64,000 nt of DNA from Haemonchus contortus. Taxonomy: Eukaryota > Nematoda > Chromadorea > Rhabditida > Trichostrongylidae. A program made the translations under genes and the position numbers. Location: NCBI GenBank assembly GCA_000469685.2, contig LS997564.1:2260940-2324939 (forward strand). Direction: 5' to 3'. Shown piece after piece: positions 44,201 to 56,134 of this stretch (position 1 is the stretch's first letter; every line of letters begins with the position of its first letter). The notes below the pieces were generated by a model. The model searched no databases. It worked only from the letters and a program-made list of their open reading frames with translations, and was not told the DNA's origin.

Positions 44201-45221
44201 ACTGTACTGCCCGTTAGTAAAAGGGTGTATCAGTAATGTTACCGGCAAGTCGATAGTGGCCCAGCGAAATGGCTTCCACTACTAACCTCCGAGAGAACAC
44301 TGGGCCCAGAAAGGCAGACGGTTGGTGGGACCTTTAGCGGCTTTCCTTTTCAAAAAAGCTTTTATATGTAAGTTTTCAAAGCAATACTGACATCATTGAA
44401 GAGGCGAACGAAGTCTTTTACTTTAAACTCTGTTACTGATGAGTTATTCTTATCGGTCTCAAACAAAGTGAGCGGAATTATTGGGGTTGGGAGATCGTTC
44501 TTTCTTCATTCTGCTGCTGCATTTTATTGCTCATTCAGCCCGTACAATAATTAAGGAAGGATGATGAGCAAGCCGCAGTTTTTTTGTCCTCAACGTAGTT
44601 TGCCCCCATCCAGTTTCCCCTTGAACAGGAATGGCCTCGGTTGTTTGGACCCAACCCGTGACTCGACTCCTGGACGATCAATGCAATAAATGCGCCTCTT
44701 ACCACTGTGTTACTCAATAATGCCGAACTTCTGAGCTTCACATGAAAGCTTTCTGTGTAGTAGAGTAAGTGACGTGAACTGCCTTTAGGAATCAGTTCGA
44801 GAAATGACCTTATTTCTTGTTGTAAAACTGTCGTCGTAGCGTTCTTCCGGTCCAGTGGAGAGCTACGGCGATCGGCCAGATTATCTTATCCACACGGGGA
44901 ATCGGCAACGACCTGACAAACGTGTCATAAAATTAGTTAGATCTGTTGGTGACACTCACACCCACCTTCAGAACAGCTGAATATCTCCCATCGCTTGCTT
45001 TTCTCCCCCTTTTTTCTGCTCAACTCTTTCTATCGATGCCTATTTTTATCAACTTTTCTCCTAACTAGTTTATCATAATTGCACACGACTATCCAGCCAA
45101 ATGGTAAAGTATGAAGGGGACATGAAAGAGACATTGTAGCATCTGAATCGGGTACTTATCCATTAGCGGAGGATAGATACCCGCTCATGTAGTTAGTGAA
45201 TTGGTTTGAGAGGATGAAGGA
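41201..45221. other. Mostly intergenic; GC-rich multi-frame-open patch at 42.84-43.64 kb
   Basis: A plus-strand frame open at 41277-41602 lacks donors. Between 42.84 and 43.64 kb base composition is more GC-rich than its surroundings and several frames on both strands are open, but no domain or splice pattern was found. It may be an old repeat or an unrecognised exon cluster. Confidence 0.3.
44560..44725 (-). repeat. Possible tRNA-derived SINE
   Basis: The minus strand shows GTAACACAGTGGTAAGAGGC (A-box-like) followed by CCAGGAGTCGAGTCACGGG (B-box-like) and CAAACAACCGAGGCC. It is similar in plan to family 2 but diverged. No target duplication was found. Confidence 0.35.
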
Positions 45222-45507
45222 TAAAGTTTTTGGCTTGAATCAATTGCGTTATTGTGACGAGACCTCCCATTCGACTTCCATTCAGGATCGTAGTGGCTTT
45301 TCAAGTGCGTAGATGGCCTATACAATGACTTGCGTGGTTAGCTGATGAAAAAGTCAGTGCTTATATCCTTCCGAACGAGTTTGATACCATTTGAGCTACC
45401 CCAGAAGATGGAAGGCTCGATTGGCCTAAGCGACCGCCGATCCGGAATTCAATCTCCAAACCATGCGTATGCGATAGTGCGCCCCTTGCCATCATAACAC
45501 CTACTCA
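45222..45507 (-). repeat. tRNA-derived SINE family 1, diverged copy
   Basis: AAGTTTTTGGCTTGAATCAA at the tail side, then TTCCATTCAGGATCGTAGTG, AAAAAGTCAGTGCTTATATC, and a degenerate tRNA-like head with TAGTGCGCCCCTTGCCATCA on the plus strand. No clear flanking duplications. Confidence 0.7.
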
Positions 45508-45584
45508 TTTGTCTGTAAGATCTGTGGTCGAACTCACCTAGGTATGAGCTTTACTACGCTACTGCTTCATCGGGACCGCGTTCT

Positions 45585-45766
45585 TTAGAACTTGAAAGGA
45601 TCGTACAAATTCATGACTCTACGGTTGAGCACCTCCACTGCTTCGTTGGAGTTGAAGACCTCAGGACACCACATGAATAGAGGAAGAGCTACTCCCAGTA
45701 GCTGGGTAAAATCTCTGAAACAATCCTGTGCGCAGTGGGGTTCCGAAAACCCGCGCTGTGACATTA
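45585..45766 (-). CDS. Candidate terminal exon, unidentified
   Basis: The acceptor ATTCAATGCAG is followed by an open frame of about 60 codons ending TAA at 45585: MSQRGFSEPHCAQDC near the start, LLGVALPLFMWCPEVFNSNE in the middle, RRVMNLYDPFKF at the end. Composition and clean acceptor support a real exon. An exon at 46183-46394 on the same strand could belong to it, but the joining exon is unresolved. Family not recognised. Confidence 0.4.
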
Positions 45767-46182
45767 CTGCATTGAATGAGTCAACAAGTAAATAATTAAA
45801 TAATGAAATACCCAGTGCCTGAAGCTTCATACTGGCAGAGCTTACTTGCAGCAAAGAATGCTGAGCTTTTGGTCGTGCTCAGTTGTAATGCATCAGGTTT
45901 CTTTGATGATGTGCACTATTCTTTTTTCTTTTGTAGGTACAACTCCTATCCCTTTTCTCTTTCCGAGAAGTCGTTTCCTGAACGACCATTCGTTATCTTT
46001 CCCAAACACTACATATTGCTTTTTCTTGGCCAAGTTGCAGGCTGCTTCACAACACAGTGCTAAGTCTCCCAAACTGCTAAGTAACCAGTCTTTGGAGCTC
46101 TCTTTCACATTCTTTCAGAATTTATGAAGTAAAATTCTTAGGAATCAATATCCTCGATATCGATTATTATTAATGTCCTTAC

Positions 46183-46394
46183 CTTCTGGTTTCTCCTTCA
46201 AATGCTCCTTCGGACACCAACGTGGGAGGACTAAATATATCAATTGCAAGCAACTTCCAAGCTTTTACAGAAAAATCCTCCGAACGACTATTACACCACA
46301 TCGTCTGGATGAACACATGGAACGGCTGAAGAACATGAGTAGCTTTCCATGTGTTCCCCTTCAATGAACAGAAACAGATGAGGTTCTGGCCCAT
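46183..46394 (-). CDS. Candidate exon upstream of 45585-45766, unidentified
   Basis: The minus frame from an ATG at 46394 contains WKATHVLQPFHVFIQTMW and DFSVKAWKLLAIDIFSPP and ends at a strong donor (AGAAG|GTAAGG, exon ending 46183). It leaves phase 2, whereas the exon at 45766 starts after an unassigned piece, so a small exon between them (perhaps starting after TCGTTTCAG near 46.0 kb) would be needed. Confidence 0.33.
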
Positions 46395-49300
46395 AACAAA
46401 TAAATAAACAAATCATGTCAACAGTGGGGCAGCTCATTAGTTATCATAGCAAGGCAGCCGTTCACGTCGTATTGGTTCCCAATGCTATGCCCGATCCATC
46501 ATCTCCAGCTGTGTTCATCAGGCGTTCACCCGAACGTGATGTTGTGTAATCGTTGTTTGGGAAATTTTTCTGGGAGGGCTCCATTCAGGCGATGACGCGA
46601 TCGTTGCCGTCTTTCACCTCAACGACCATATGTATGTATGTACCAGCGACGGCGTGTGGCTAGGCTGGTTAGGCTCCGGCTGGGTCATTTGTTGACGAAG
46701 TTGTGGTTGAGCGGTTAGTGAGTCAATAATGTGAGTATTGACCGGGACATACATCATTGCACCACTGTAGTCCTATTCTGCGCCGTTCATGGTCTTTTTT
46801 TAGGGTTGGGGTGGAGATGTTGGTGTCGGAAAAGGTTTTTGCGTAGGCGTTTGAAGAGGGCATGTCTTACACATGGCATATGTCTGCATGATTCCGTCCC
46901 ATGCTATAGTAGCCGTTCACCGCAAACGAACAGTTGAGGGTCGTGCAATTTTATGGGGCACTAGACAACTTCCTCTCTCGCCTCCTTCCCACAGCTGTGC
47001 CTCGTATTTTCGTAAGCCTTCGTGCTTTCCCCTTCAGTGGCCATGATAATGATCTTTTACTATCAGCCTGGGTGCTTGCTTGGGTTCGCTACCCTTTCTA
47101 TTCACAGTCGTCGCCCTGCCTATCGATTTGTTCAGTTTTTTGTTGCCATCGGTCCAATACTTTCCATCGGTGGTACTGTCCAACTCGTCCACTCCTGCAG
47201 CTCAAAAATTTATTTCCACTTCCTCTTCCAGACGGCTCTTCAGGTGCAGAAAGTTTGATATTCCAAGTAATTGATCAAACTCGTCCATTCGACGTCGCCA
47301 GTGCGAAATTCAACCTTTTGCCCTTGAAGTCCGAATGTAATTTATATCGCAAGACCACTATGCCATTCATTTCTGTTTCGGGCGATTTACTTTTTCTCGT
47401 CGCACCCGCTGAAGGCCTTGAGCCTTTCTACGAATTGAGTATTTCGATACAGTAATTACCTAACAGTGTTTCGCGGTCATTCCTGACATTCATGCAATCT
47501 ATCTTTACGATCAGACATTTGTATCACCAGTTTTTCACATTCCTTCGCTGTTTTCATGTCGGAACCCCAATTTCCGGGGAATACATCATGCCCTGGCAGT
47601 CAAGCATTGCTCCGTTTCCTCCCACTCTTTTGTTTTTGTTACCCGACCCAAGACTCTGGAAGTGGGAAAAAATATAGTCAACCTTAGAGTAAATTGATCT
47701 GTAACTAATAATTACTAAAAATCCTACCTTCGTAGATTAGTCGGAATCAGTTTAGGACTTGTGTAGACCTTAGATCGGTTGTGCTCAGACCCACCTTCAG
47801 AGGGCTCAGAGCTGAATCTAAAAGTTTATGAGTAAGCGAAGTGGCTGAAGGTTAGTCCCTGCAGTATTCTCTCTTATCAGACATTCCAAGGGGTGCAATG
47901 TCTACATAGAGCTCAGCAGAATGTTAACAAGCTGTGCACATATAAATAGGTATTGGGTTTCCTTTACTTGTGCAGAAGTATGAGCAATTTCAGGAAATTG
48001 TCTAGGGGTTATCCACAAAAGCTTAAAACGGAATGCTGCCTCACTCTTAACCTTGAAATTCATCCAACAAACTCTCCTTCAGGTAACCCTTAACAGTCAC
48101 GACCAAATGGAAGCCAATCCCTTCTTCAATTCACAACACAGGCGACTTCCATTGCCGGCACTGGGAGGCATAGGAAGGCATATTCGGCTATTACAATGAC
48201 TTATAGGGGTAGATACCATTCAGGGCTTATCTCTTCCCAAGGTGGAAACCGACTGAATTGGTAAAGCGATGAGATCCATAGACTGAGATCGTCTGGTCCA
48301 GCAAAACATTATTTGTTGACGTTTAGCCTTTAGGATTCCCCTGCTAATCCAACTGATGTAAACAGTAGCTCCTAAACCGACGTTTCCCTATCTAGCTTGG
48401 TTACTTCCACTCGGTTACTCCATTCCGGACCTTCAACTACTTTAATATTGATCGCATCTAAATCTGTTTTTATATCAGTCGCTGAATCGCTGATGCATCC
48501 TGAGGAGCTCTCTCTGCATTCATAGGACCTTCACAAGGTCAAGACTCCAAACACCTTGAAGGGAGAGAGTTGTCGAGTCCTACATATGTACATACACTAT
48601 GGGAAACTTTGTACTAGATGCCCGATGTGAAGTACTTACGACTGTTTACATGGTACAAAAAATAAACAAATGGGTAAATAAGTCAATAAATGAATACTTA
48701 AAAAGATCTGGGATCGCTACCCATTACACATGTGTTATAGTATGATTTATTATGCCTGAACTAGTCGGTCTACTAATTTCACGCTTTCACTGGAATAAAT
48801 CGGAGAGTTTACGATTTTCATGTACCTGTTGTAGTTGATCAAGGAATAGCGGTCTTTTTTTATAAAACGACACCCTTTGTATCAGCTTTGCGTGATCCTT
48901 GGGGCTATTATATCCCATCATTGAGGTTTTGCAGCGGTGAACTGGACTGTCTTCCTGCTAATCTATCCTCATCTCTTGCTGACCGATTGATCTTGTTATT
49001 CCATTCATTAATCACCCTTGAATACCACTTCAACGTAATAAAACCTAGCTTAAGATTGAAGAAGATAGAGGGCTGTCTCAGGGCTGACCGGCCGTAAGCA
49101 GATTCATCTCTTACATAATGGCTACAGAGGGATTTGAAGGATTCATTGAGATTTATGTTTGTCAAACATCGCTGGGACAAGTTCTACTGGTTCAAATGGG
49201 AATCTTCGGCTAACTACCAATTGCAGGGAAATAAATAAGAAATCTCACCGATAGATCAGAGTAATATTGTTTGAAACCTTGGAGATTGGAAATTCCTTAA

Positions 49301-52137
49301 AAATCAAATTTTAAATATTTTCAACGGAATTGAGAAAACAAAAAAAGGTTATGATCCGGAAACTTTTCGAAAAATAGTTAAAAGAGTTTACATAGGTTAA
49401 GAAGAAGATTACGATCAAATTCTAGAGATGTAATTTCGAAAAAGCTGTTTTTGCGAGGTATTCAGAAGTATAAATCAATTATCGATCAAAACAATCAATT
49501 CTCAATTATCAATTAGTTTCTCATGATATTCTTTTGACAAAGACCTAGCAAAGAGACATCTGATTAGTCTGTATTTCTTTTTAAAATGTTTTACGACAGC
49601 TGCAATTATTTGACAGTCAGAAGCCAGCTGAACTGCAAACACTTATTGATGTGGTTCTGTCCCAGGAAAATAAAATGTCAACATGAGTCACGGTAAACAC
49701 CTCGGTTTGCAGCTAATGTGACGGAATCTCCAGCCAAGCAGAAGTGGCTAAGCAGCTTTTCTCAGGCAGCAGAAGCAACTGATCTCAACGGCCATGTGTG
49801 TCGTCTTACAATTAGTTGCTGGGTGCAGCTAATTGGAATCGATATCGATCGGAGTTACTCCACCAATTATTTCAAGGTCCTTACTCTGTTTAGAGGTTAG
49901 AATTCTCAGCGGAATTTTTAGAATGATTCATTCTATTCAGAGATAGGCCATGCCTTTGACTTCATTTGGAACTCTCGGAATATTTGAAGAGGATTTGGTG
50001 TAAAAGAGAACCTCTTAGATCAACCTTATCACTATTCCAAGCTAACCTATGTCGAGCTCTGCTAGCGCGGTTGGGATCAGGTCTACGTCCTGGACCATCC
50101 CAGTTGTAGTGGTTCCACTCGTTCTACATTGCTTTCGTAAATCCCAGTAGTTCCGTAGTAGTGAGAAAAAATTTTCTGATCTTCCACGATATTAATAAAC
50201 CGAACCCCTATAAAGAAAGAAGAGCTGGACCTTCTCCCACCCAGATGGCATCGGTTTGACAGATATTTAGACAAAAATGTCAGAAAGAAGCCGCCGTGCA
50301 GACTGGTTTGCGGGACATTTTTTCTCAAAGCAATCCACCGCTCAATTTTCCTTCAATTTCTAGCAGATGTGGTAGAAGGCGGATCAGTGCATAGGGTAAA
50401 TCCGCCCTTAACGCTAATCCTCAAAAGCAAGATCTCGATATAGAACTAGTTAGAGAAGGGCTAGCTTATGCCTAGTTCAGTTCCTCTTTGGGCTTCGGTT
50501 TGTGTCATCACGCAGGCCTCCCAGTAGAGGCGCTTCATGAGCATCGGAAATCGGAAGGGCATGTCATGACGGTCCTTTTAATATTGGTATTCTACCCATG
50601 ATACTCTGATTAATATAGCTGCACTCCCGGAACGTCATATAGGAACAGTGAGCGAGCATTGGGCCAGGTGTTCCAGTGAGTCAGCGATTTTCATATTGAT
50701 TCATAAGTTAGTTGAGCTCGCAAAATCGGACCACAAACGGGCCGGTCTGTTGGCGAGCAGACCGGCCCTATCATTCCAACCATTGTTATCTCTATCACCG
50801 TTACATTCGTAAACTTGCCCATACATCTTTCTATCGGCCGGCCTTCTTCGTGTAATCACACCCTTTTCTCTGACCAACTACTTTGATAGGAATAACAACA
50901 ACGTGAGAAGCGCTTGCCCAATGTCTTGAGAACCTGTTCCAGCTGCAAAGTTTTTTTTTCTGGCGGTAAGCAAACAGAAATGGTTCGAGTACTGCTCGAA
51001 GTTCCAGTCTCCAATGTGTCCACCTCTGCTGGCAAGCCACTCCTCCCTCCAGCGCCGTTCTCCCACTATCATTTAGTGTCAAGAGACCCTTGCATTGTTT
51101 GCATTTTTCGGGCATTTGTTGGCTTTGCATGAGACTGTTTAAATAAAGACTTTATCCTTCCCCATAGACCGTGGATTTCGTAACTGTTGGGCAGAGTTGC
51201 CAGGGCTACAACGACGCAAAAACCTGCTCTTTCCACGCTGCTCTTACTGATCAGTTCCTTTCCTTATCTTTCCTTCGCTGAATGAACTACTTGGAGACCT
51301 TGAGCTTCTGCTTCACTGATTTTAACAGTTTTTCACCAACCAGCATTAGGGAGGGGGAGGGCGATTTCGGTTAATCCATGAAGGAGCCCTCCCCCGCACT
51401 GCACCTCCCCCTCCGCCTTTCCTCCTTCTCAGCTCTAAACGAAAATTCCCCTCTATTACAGATTTCAGCTCCGTACTAAAATACTATCTGAATATTACAT
51501 TTCCCAGACGTTCCTGACAAAAGTGTTTGTGACCCTTGTAAATGTTTTGGGCATGATCTCTCCTCTCCCTCTTCTCTCAACTACTGTAAATATTTCTAAA
51601 TCCTTGTAGTAATCCCATGCTCTACTGAATTCATGTGCTGGGTATGTTGTAAAGCATGGTGTTAGAAAAACCCCAGAAATATCTCTACCAGTAAATGCAG
51701 TGAGTTGAAATACTTAGGTAATAGACTGGAGGTAATGGATACCGCTGGAGACTAACTTGACTGTCAGGAAATATATGATGTGTTAATCAACCATTCCGTA
51801 CGCTCTGGCTAGCAGACCACATGATTCTGAATTCTAATTTTCCATTTCCATTGTCAATTTCCAAAAATGCTCCATCGATTGAATCAGGTACGGTCAGTTC
51901 TGCAGATAATATATTCCAGCCCTATACATATGTATGTACTGCACATCGGCACCCTTTTCCACAGGAATTCTTCACATTTCCTCATTTCGGCTCTTTTTTC
52001 AACCTCTGATTGCGACCCCCACCCAGAGGGAAACATCTCAAGTAACACACTGATCATTCGATTTTACTTAGGTAAAAACGGTCAAGAAGTCATCGATGTA
52101 CATCCAGGTGTTCGTCTCCAAATTGACCGCTTTAATT

Positions 52138-52250
52138 GTTCCTTTTATTACCCTCCTTGTCCATTCATTTTCCTCTTTCTCTTTTTCTTCTTTCCTTCTG
52201 ATTTTCCATCCTCTCTGTCGTTCTCATTTTTATCCTTTTTATTGCCTACT
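52138..52250 (+). repeat. Polypyrimidine tract
   Basis: About 110 bases that are almost entirely C and T on the plus strand, capable of triplex (H-DNA) structure. No coding or splice role is apparent. Confidence 0.6.
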
Positions 52251-53089
52251 TCATTATGTGCATACGGGAGCAGCTGATTATGTATGTCATCGATGATGTA
52301 TGTGGGAGGCTTGTGCATACATATACATGCACAATACATATGCTCATAGGCAACAGAGATTTAGTAAGTGTGTGGGAGATTCGTAAACTAAGAGCGGTTT
52401 GGCCAAATATTTTACGAGACTTTTGATCTTTTCAGGAAGTAGGGTAACAGTTGGTTTTCTGGAGTCAGTCTTGAAGCTCCAGTGGTCGTCCCGTGCAACG
52501 AGTCTTCCCCTGTTGCGAACGGTCTCGCCTGAGTCCGCTAGGGTGTTTTTTCAGTCTCACTGCTATCAGCCCAGCCTTATCAGCTGTGTCATCGTCTCCA
52601 AAAGCCCTTCATCGCTGTCTTCACATAACTCTCAATTCATTACAGAAATAATGGAGGATTAGTGACCCCGTGAGGAAGTAACTGTATGGCGTGGGAGTAT
52701 TTGATGGAGTGCGGTGTCCCATTTTCACGACAAGTCGTTCTTAATGGGCTTTTATGCGCGATTCGGAAATTTCTGATTCTACTAAGGGGCTCTTGCGGTC
52801 GAATATTCTGGAGCATCATAGAATATTCTTCTTTCTCACAGAGCTAGGACCCATCTATGCACCGATAGTCCCACTCACGCCATCCTTACGCAGTAAGTAG
52901 TGAGTTCTTTGAGCCCTCTTCAATCTCTTGCAATAAGCCATGTGTCCTTAGTAGTTTCCTTAGTTTTTCCTGTAGCTCTCAAATGAAAATGAGGGTAAAG
53001 AAAAGGGATGAGGGATTGAAGATTAGTAAGTATTGTTAAAATAAAATAGATAATAGTAAATAAATATTCTCCAAACATATTGAATACCA

Positions 53090-53220
53090 GGTTAAGTGGT
53101 CACCACATTTGACTCTGAGGTTCTACCGTATATTAGCTGCATGCGTGCGGTATAAGGCCCCTACCATGAAGCTCTCGTCCTGCTAGCATGTTCAGAAGAT
53201 CGAATCTCGCTGCAACCATT
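53090..53220 (+). repeat. Possible tRNA-like SINE relic
   Basis: GGTTAAGTGGTCACCACATT resembles an A-box region, and AGATCGAATCTCGC about 90 bases on resembles a B box. The spacing is too long for a normal tRNA. Weak call. Confidence 0.25.
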
Positions 53221-54429
53221 TCAAAATTCATTACTCTTTACCGTGTTTCCAAAAAAGATATAAACATTTGCTTCGTATGAATTATGGAAGGGTTGACTAC
53301 GAATTCGATTGACACCATGATTCTGAGTTGAGTCCTAAATTATGGCGCATCCCAAGGGAAGACCAGTTTTCACCGAACACAGCACTTATTCTTGATTTAT
53401 TTGCAGACCTATTGGAGCGATGAACCGCAACATTACGAGAATGGCGAGGTTGACAGTTGAAGTGTAAAGAAGGAATAAGCATTCTTTATTGGAATTACAA
53501 TTCCATTTCAACCTCCTCTCAAAGGCATAACCTTGTGATTAGGGAGGCGAGAAGTAAAACTGAGACCTTCCTTCTGCTGGGGCGCTCTAAGGTTTCTGAT
53601 ATCCCACTGAGATCGCGTAACCGGTCGAACCGATGACCCGCTGGTCGCCAGCAGTTTGTTATCCGAACAACCTTTCACTGTTATCATTGAAAAACCGCTG
53701 TTTAACTGTCTATGACGCCTGTCGGGACATTAGCAGGTTTACTGCATACACCCACCACCTGGGTGGTTTTCAGTGTTGGTTATGGCTATTTCTGCCCGAA
53801 CCTTCTCGATGTTAAACTCTCGAAGCTTCTTTACTGAGAACCTTTTCTACGAAGTGTCTATTGGTGTCCTATCGTCCCTCCTCCCCACTTTCTGCACTCG
53901 TGCCCTATTTTCTGTGCAGTGTGGAGGTGTAACTGAGGAAGCCATTTCCTTCGACATATGCTTGACTTTGGTGCTTTCCTCTCTTTCCGCCGCTGTCCGA
54001 TATGAATTTTTTCATTTTCGAATGTGTCATCTTCAGAGCACCCTTGCATAAAGCTGTTATCATTGGGTGATTCAGAATGTGCGTTCAAAGAAAAACTTAT
54101 AACGACAAACGAAGCCCCGCTTGTCAGAATTCATTTACCAGATGCTGGCTTACTCGCATATCTACTGCTTTTTCATCCATTCGAGACCTCTCTCAGATGT
54201 CACATCGGCTCACTAGATTTGTAGAAGGCTTTATTACAGGCACAGCTTCCCGAATGCTCCTTTTTTATCGATTTCAGGCATTTATAAGGAATATCTGCAA
54301 TATGAGTACCGGGACGGGTATGGGGCGTTATAATCTTGTCATACGGAAATCTGATATCCACATCAAGAATTCTATTCTTCGAGGAACGTCTAGGAACTTC
54401 GGGGTCAGAATGATACCGACTCAGGCAAC

Positions 54430-54640
54430 CTTGGGCCAACCAAGCCTTCCACTCCTTCGGGGTAGTTTAACAGGTATCAGACTGCCAGACTCATCTGGGA
54501 GGATAAAAGCACTGACTTGTACATTGGCTGACCGCTGGAAATCAATGAATAGGTTCCATAAGAATGTAAACGCCACAACGATTCTGCATGGAAATCGAAT
54601 GCAAATCTCAAGAACAGGATCGATCACGCCAAAAAGGTGA
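54430..54640 (+). repeat. SINE family 1 copy, opposite orientation, head-truncated
   Basis: Read on the minus strand it gives the same order as the 37.9 kb copy: TTTTTGGCGTGATCGATCC, TTTCCATGCAGAATCGTTGT, AATGTACAAGTCAGTGCTTT, GGAAGGCTTGGTTGG. The tRNA-like head is missing. This explains the 187-codon open frame over the region, which is not a gene. Confidence 0.75.
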
Positions 54641-55810
54641 TCCCATCACGCACGACGTGATATCATATGATGTGATACGATGATATGATATGACAATGAA
54701 TGCTTGTTAAAATGTGGAATGAAGTTTAACAACTTCTTCCGGACTTTGATTAATTAATTTCGAACTATTGCCTGAAAATGCGGGTGCCTGACCATCGCTC
54801 CTTCTTGGATTGACAAGGGGCTACTTTGAAGGACTCCTTGAAGGACTCCTTTGTGATGTCCGATCGAATGAACTTTTGAAGGATCCTGTTTAGTGAAGAA
54901 TCATAAATCATAGACGCCCTGCTACAGTTCACACCCACATTGCCGTTTTGGGGAGGAACACCTGCTTTTTCTCATCATCACTGCACGAGCGGCTGATTAT
55001 ATCACGAGTTTCCGAGTACGGTAGTGGTGACATCTCGTCCGATCTCAGACTATCGGCTATTGCGAAATCGTCAAAGCTTTTGTCGTGTTTCTCGTGCAAA
55101 TTCCGTCTCATTTACTTCGTTTTTTTTTCTCCCATTTGATCCTTTAATTCCTGCCATTCGTTCGTTTCGCATTTCTGCACACGACATGAACGGCTTTGGG
55201 AATGGCAAAAGAAGTGGGCTGACCTCCCTCTCAGAGACGTCCTTGGATACACCCGTTCGCTGTGTTGCTAACTCGATACCAAAACAAGTCCTTGTGACTA
55301 CTGAGAATAGGCTTTGTTTCAATATCCTGTCACAGCTGATCACATCTTTGGGATAGTGTGGGAGTGGAAGAATTCTGACGATCGAATGATCGCCACTATA
55401 GAGGAAATCCCCCCACATACCACACCCCCCGAACTATATTTTTGTTCTGATGTGACGTGACGAAGTCCCATTGGACAACATCAAAGGAAATGGGGCCATC
55501 TCTTTGTGCGCTATTTCTTCCCCGAAAAGTCTAATTTCTCTCCTCTTAACCTCTTTTATTAGCCGTTTTGTTGGATTCCAATGTTTTCCACTCAATCGCA
55601 TCTACTTGTAAGGACGATTGAGATTACTTGGGTATTCCTTCATTGATCACTTACTCCAATGCATATCTTCCATTTCACTTGGCCTATACTGGCAAAACTG
55701 GCAAGTAGATGACTGCCACACACAAATCGTAGTGGCAGGCCTATACAATAAAATAAGATAGGCCATGGAGATTTCTTCTTCTGAACGGGATCCAATACGA
55801 CCTTTTTGAG
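54641..55810. other. Intergenic; short ATGATAT-type repeats at 54.65-54.70 kb
   Basis: A small run of ATATGATGTGATACGATGAT-like repeats, then no supported gene. A 60-codon minus frame ending near 54.93 kb looks protein-like but has an in-frame stop directly before its ATG and no acceptor. Confidence 0.35.
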
Positions 55811-55820
55811 AATTTAGGCA

Positions 55821-56124
55821 ATAAAAGTCTAATACTAAAGCTTCAGGGCGTCAATCGATCCCATCTGAGGGATGCGCTCACGCATTCGACTTCCATTCAG
55901 AATCGTAGTGGCGTATTGAGTGCGTATATGGCCTATACAATGACTTGTGGTGGCTAGCCGATGTACAAGTCAGTGCTTTTATCCCCCAGACGAGCTTGGT
56001 ACTAATTCACCGACCCCATAAGGATTAAAGGGCCTGGTTGGATTTAGCGGATGTCGATCCTGGATTCGTACCGGGTCCATTAGTGTATGACAGTGCGCCA
56101 CTTGCCACTACACCACCTCCGCCC
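55821..56124 (-). repeat. tRNA-derived SINE family 1, with target duplication
   Basis: Full-length copy: tail side near TCAGGGCGTCAATCGATCCC, body with GACTTCCATTCAGAATCG and CGATGTACAAGTCAGTGC, head complement CCACTACACCACCTCCGCCC. Flanked by AATTTAGGCA (55811-55820) and AACTTAGGCA (56125-56134), nine of ten matching. Confidence 0.82.
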
Positions 56125-56134
56125 AACTTAGGCA

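Larger units (their letters stand above)
46395..54429. other. Long intergenic stretch
   Basis: No supported gene. A 173-codon plus frame at 46934-47455 has no domain or splice context and was not accepted. A pyrimidine tract (52.14-52.25 kb) and a tRNA-like relic (53.09-53.22 kb) are listed separately. Confidence 0.35.

Noticed and set aside
46934..47455. 173-codon plus-strand open frame
   Set aside because: Low-complexity hydrophobic content, no recognisable motif, no flanking splice sites, and overlapping open frames.
48908..49180. 90-codon minus-strand open frame as a gene
   Set aside because: It resembles repeat-derived sequence more than a gene, and no acceptor or donor frames it.
54077..54640. 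187-codon plus-strand open frame
   Set aside because: Its 3' two-fifths (54430-54640) is the antisense of a SINE family 1 copy, and the rest has no splice or domain support.
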